Source of the DNA: Climacteris rufus | Taxonomy: Eukaryota; Chordata; Aves; Passeriformes; Climacteridae | NCBI GenBank assembly: GCA_013398175.1 | Contig: VZRZ01003908.1 | Coordinates: 58,540 to 122,539 of the forward strand | DNA length: 64,000 nucleotides | Reading direction: 5' to 3' | In this document: positions 62,313-64,000 of the stretch, piece after piece | How positions within the stretch are numbered: position 1 is the stretch's first letter | Layout: every line of letters starts with the position of its first letter | Position numbers and translations under genes: made by a program | The notes under the pieces: generated by a model | Seen by the model: the letters and a program-made list of their open reading frames with translations, nothing else | Database searches by the model: none | What the model was told of the DNA's origin: nothing

Positions 62313-63979
62313 GTCATATACTCTGAAAATTATTTATAAAAAGGTGTTAATACTTTTCTCACATTTATTTTAAGGACTCAGTGAGAGACAAACTGTTAAT
62401 CATCAATAATAGGGAATTGAGTAAATGTTTACTCACATATTGCGGTTTGACTTCTCCCTTTTCTTCATATTCATCCTTTACAAATACTTATTCAGTGTCA
62501 AAAGTCACGGTTGGTCACAATTGCTGTAGGGTCAACAATGCCAGTTTTATCCCCAAACCTAAACAAAATCAATTAAAAAAAAAATTGTTTATTAATCCAT
62601 TTTTTTTCTAAGAAAAAAATCAGTGACAAAAAGAACTCCTTTCAAGAAGCTGGAACATCAAAAATCTCTTTTTCAGTTGCATGAGCAAGGGTGGATAATG
62701 TACCTCTCACTAGTTATTCTTACCTCCATTCAAGGAGTTGATCTGTGCTTGATCAGAGAGAAAGAACGAAGATACAGAGAATGCAATAAATGAAATTAGG
62801 TCACAGTGCTCTTAGTAATTCTAAGGAAAAGTGGATTTTCACTTCTTGGAGAATTGCCAAACAGCTCACTTTATGCTGTGGGTAGTCTCTCCTCTCCTTG
62901 ACCCATAAAACAGATGATTGTAGGTAAGATTCAAGTAAAGTTTCTAAAATTCAAAGTTGTCCTTGCTAGTTTACATTTAGATTTACATAAAATGTGGATG
63001 AAAAGCAAAAAACAAATTCCTGTACTATTTCTTTCAGGAATAACTATTCACTTTTGCCTTGTTTACATCTTCCAAGATCAGATGCAGGCAGTAGAAAGAG
63101 TCTTTTTCCATTCCTCTAACGAAATACTCATAAATATTCTCAAGACCCTACAGAGGCAAAATCCTCTTATGATTCATTGGCCAACAAGTTACACACTGAC
63201 TAAATGAAGCCAAGGTCGATATCTCCCGTGAGGTCGAATACATCTCTGTATTGATTGAAGCATTGAAATCAATGGACTTATAATTGGACAGAACTTTCAG
63301 GTAACTAGAAGTCCTACTGAAAACTTTGAGGGGCTTAATAATATTGAAAGGAAATCCTTGGAATTCACATATCTAGAAAAATATTGCCACTGATTTTTGA
63401 CTCAGGTCACAGACTGTACATATTTCTGGAATCTTGAATGACACTCTGTAGTGCCTGTCTGGCACTCAATTATCCGTTTTAGAAGATGGGCCAGGGTAAG
63501 GGTAAACAGAGAGTTTACTGTAACAGAGGTACCTGTGATAACATTGATGATGTATTCTCCCTACAGTGTTCAGCACATACAAAATCCTATTTCAAGAATC
63601 TGATTCCTGGAGAGTAAATACTCCATTGATAGGTCTCCTGTGATGTAGCGCAGGTTTCTAGTTACTACACAAAAACTTTGCTCAGTTACCACATTTAAGA
63701 ACAACTGATCATTATCCCAACTCTTCTGAAAGTATGACTTCAGAATTCCAGTAGTGGTCCTGGTTGTGTGTCATCTTTGAAAACAGCAGTCCTAACATGT
63801 TATTAAGAAAACTTTGACACAAGCTGCTTTTTGACTTAGCGTTCTTTGCATAAATTTTTTCCTCCCATAGTCAAGGTAGCATTAAAATTAAGTGCATAAT
63901 ATTCTCTACTTTTCATGCAATCAAGCAGACTTTCGTGTACAATCTTTTTTGGGGAAAAACACATGTACACACAAAGAGA
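62313..63979. other. AT-rich sequence without a recognisable gene
   Basis: Open frames up to 97 codons without a recognisable domain. No repeat family seen. Confidence 0.65.
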
Positions 63980-64000
63980 AATATATATATATAATATATA
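63980..64000. repeat. AT dinucleotide run at the window edge
   Basis: (AT)n with one phase break. It continues beyond the window, so its full length is unknown. Confidence 0.85.

Overview
The window is nuclear DNA of a bird, most likely a songbird (passerine). Several copies of the CR1 LINE are present, including one with a readable piece of its reverse-transcriptase C-terminus. A short element near 32.3 kb joins a tRNA-Ile-like head to a CR1-like tail, which is the architecture of the passerine SINE TguSINE1. Several avian-type retroviral LTRs are scattered across the window. The sequence is AT-rich, has no open reading frame that looks like a conserved exon, and resembles a large gene desert or a long intron. 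I found no protein-coding gene of the host, no tRNA, rRNA or other RNA gene, and no CRISPR or bacterial feature.

Layout. 1-17 kb: AT-rich unique sequence with two old CR1-type tails (about 4.1 and 4.3 kb), short perfect inverted repeats and several simple-repeat tracts (9.1, 13.8, 14.1 and 16.2 kb). 17-19.3 kb: an old CR1 copy split by a 1233-bp ERVL-like solo LTR, with the 5-bp target duplication visible and the CR1 sequence resuming on the far side. 21-23 kb: an AT/CA/GT microsatellite, a probable LTR with a TATA box, and a G-rich stretch. 26-27 kb: an LTR fragment followed by a compound GGCAA/GGCAAA/GGAAA repeat. 30.9-31.5 kb: a complete 617-bp solo LTR with a perfect 6-bp duplication. 32.3 kb: the SINE. 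35.5-36 kb: an LTR that runs into a 170-base run of N bounded by poly-C and poly-A. 37.1-37.7 kb: a CR1 copy. 40.8 and 58.0 kb: two solo LTRs of one family in opposite orientation, each with its own 6-bp duplication. 50.7-51.1 and 55.3 kb: LTR-like pieces. 59.3-60.4 kb: two unlike LTRs almost touching. 62.0 kb: a CR1 tail. The remaining sequence shows nothing I can name.

No genes here act together. The readable content is a record of retroelement insertions: several elements are dated relative to one another by nesting, and nearly all LTR elements have been reduced to solo LTRs. I found no evidence of a new biological system. The observations most worth checking are the nested CR1/LTR locus, the inverted LTR pair, the gap-spanning LTR and the perfect hairpins.
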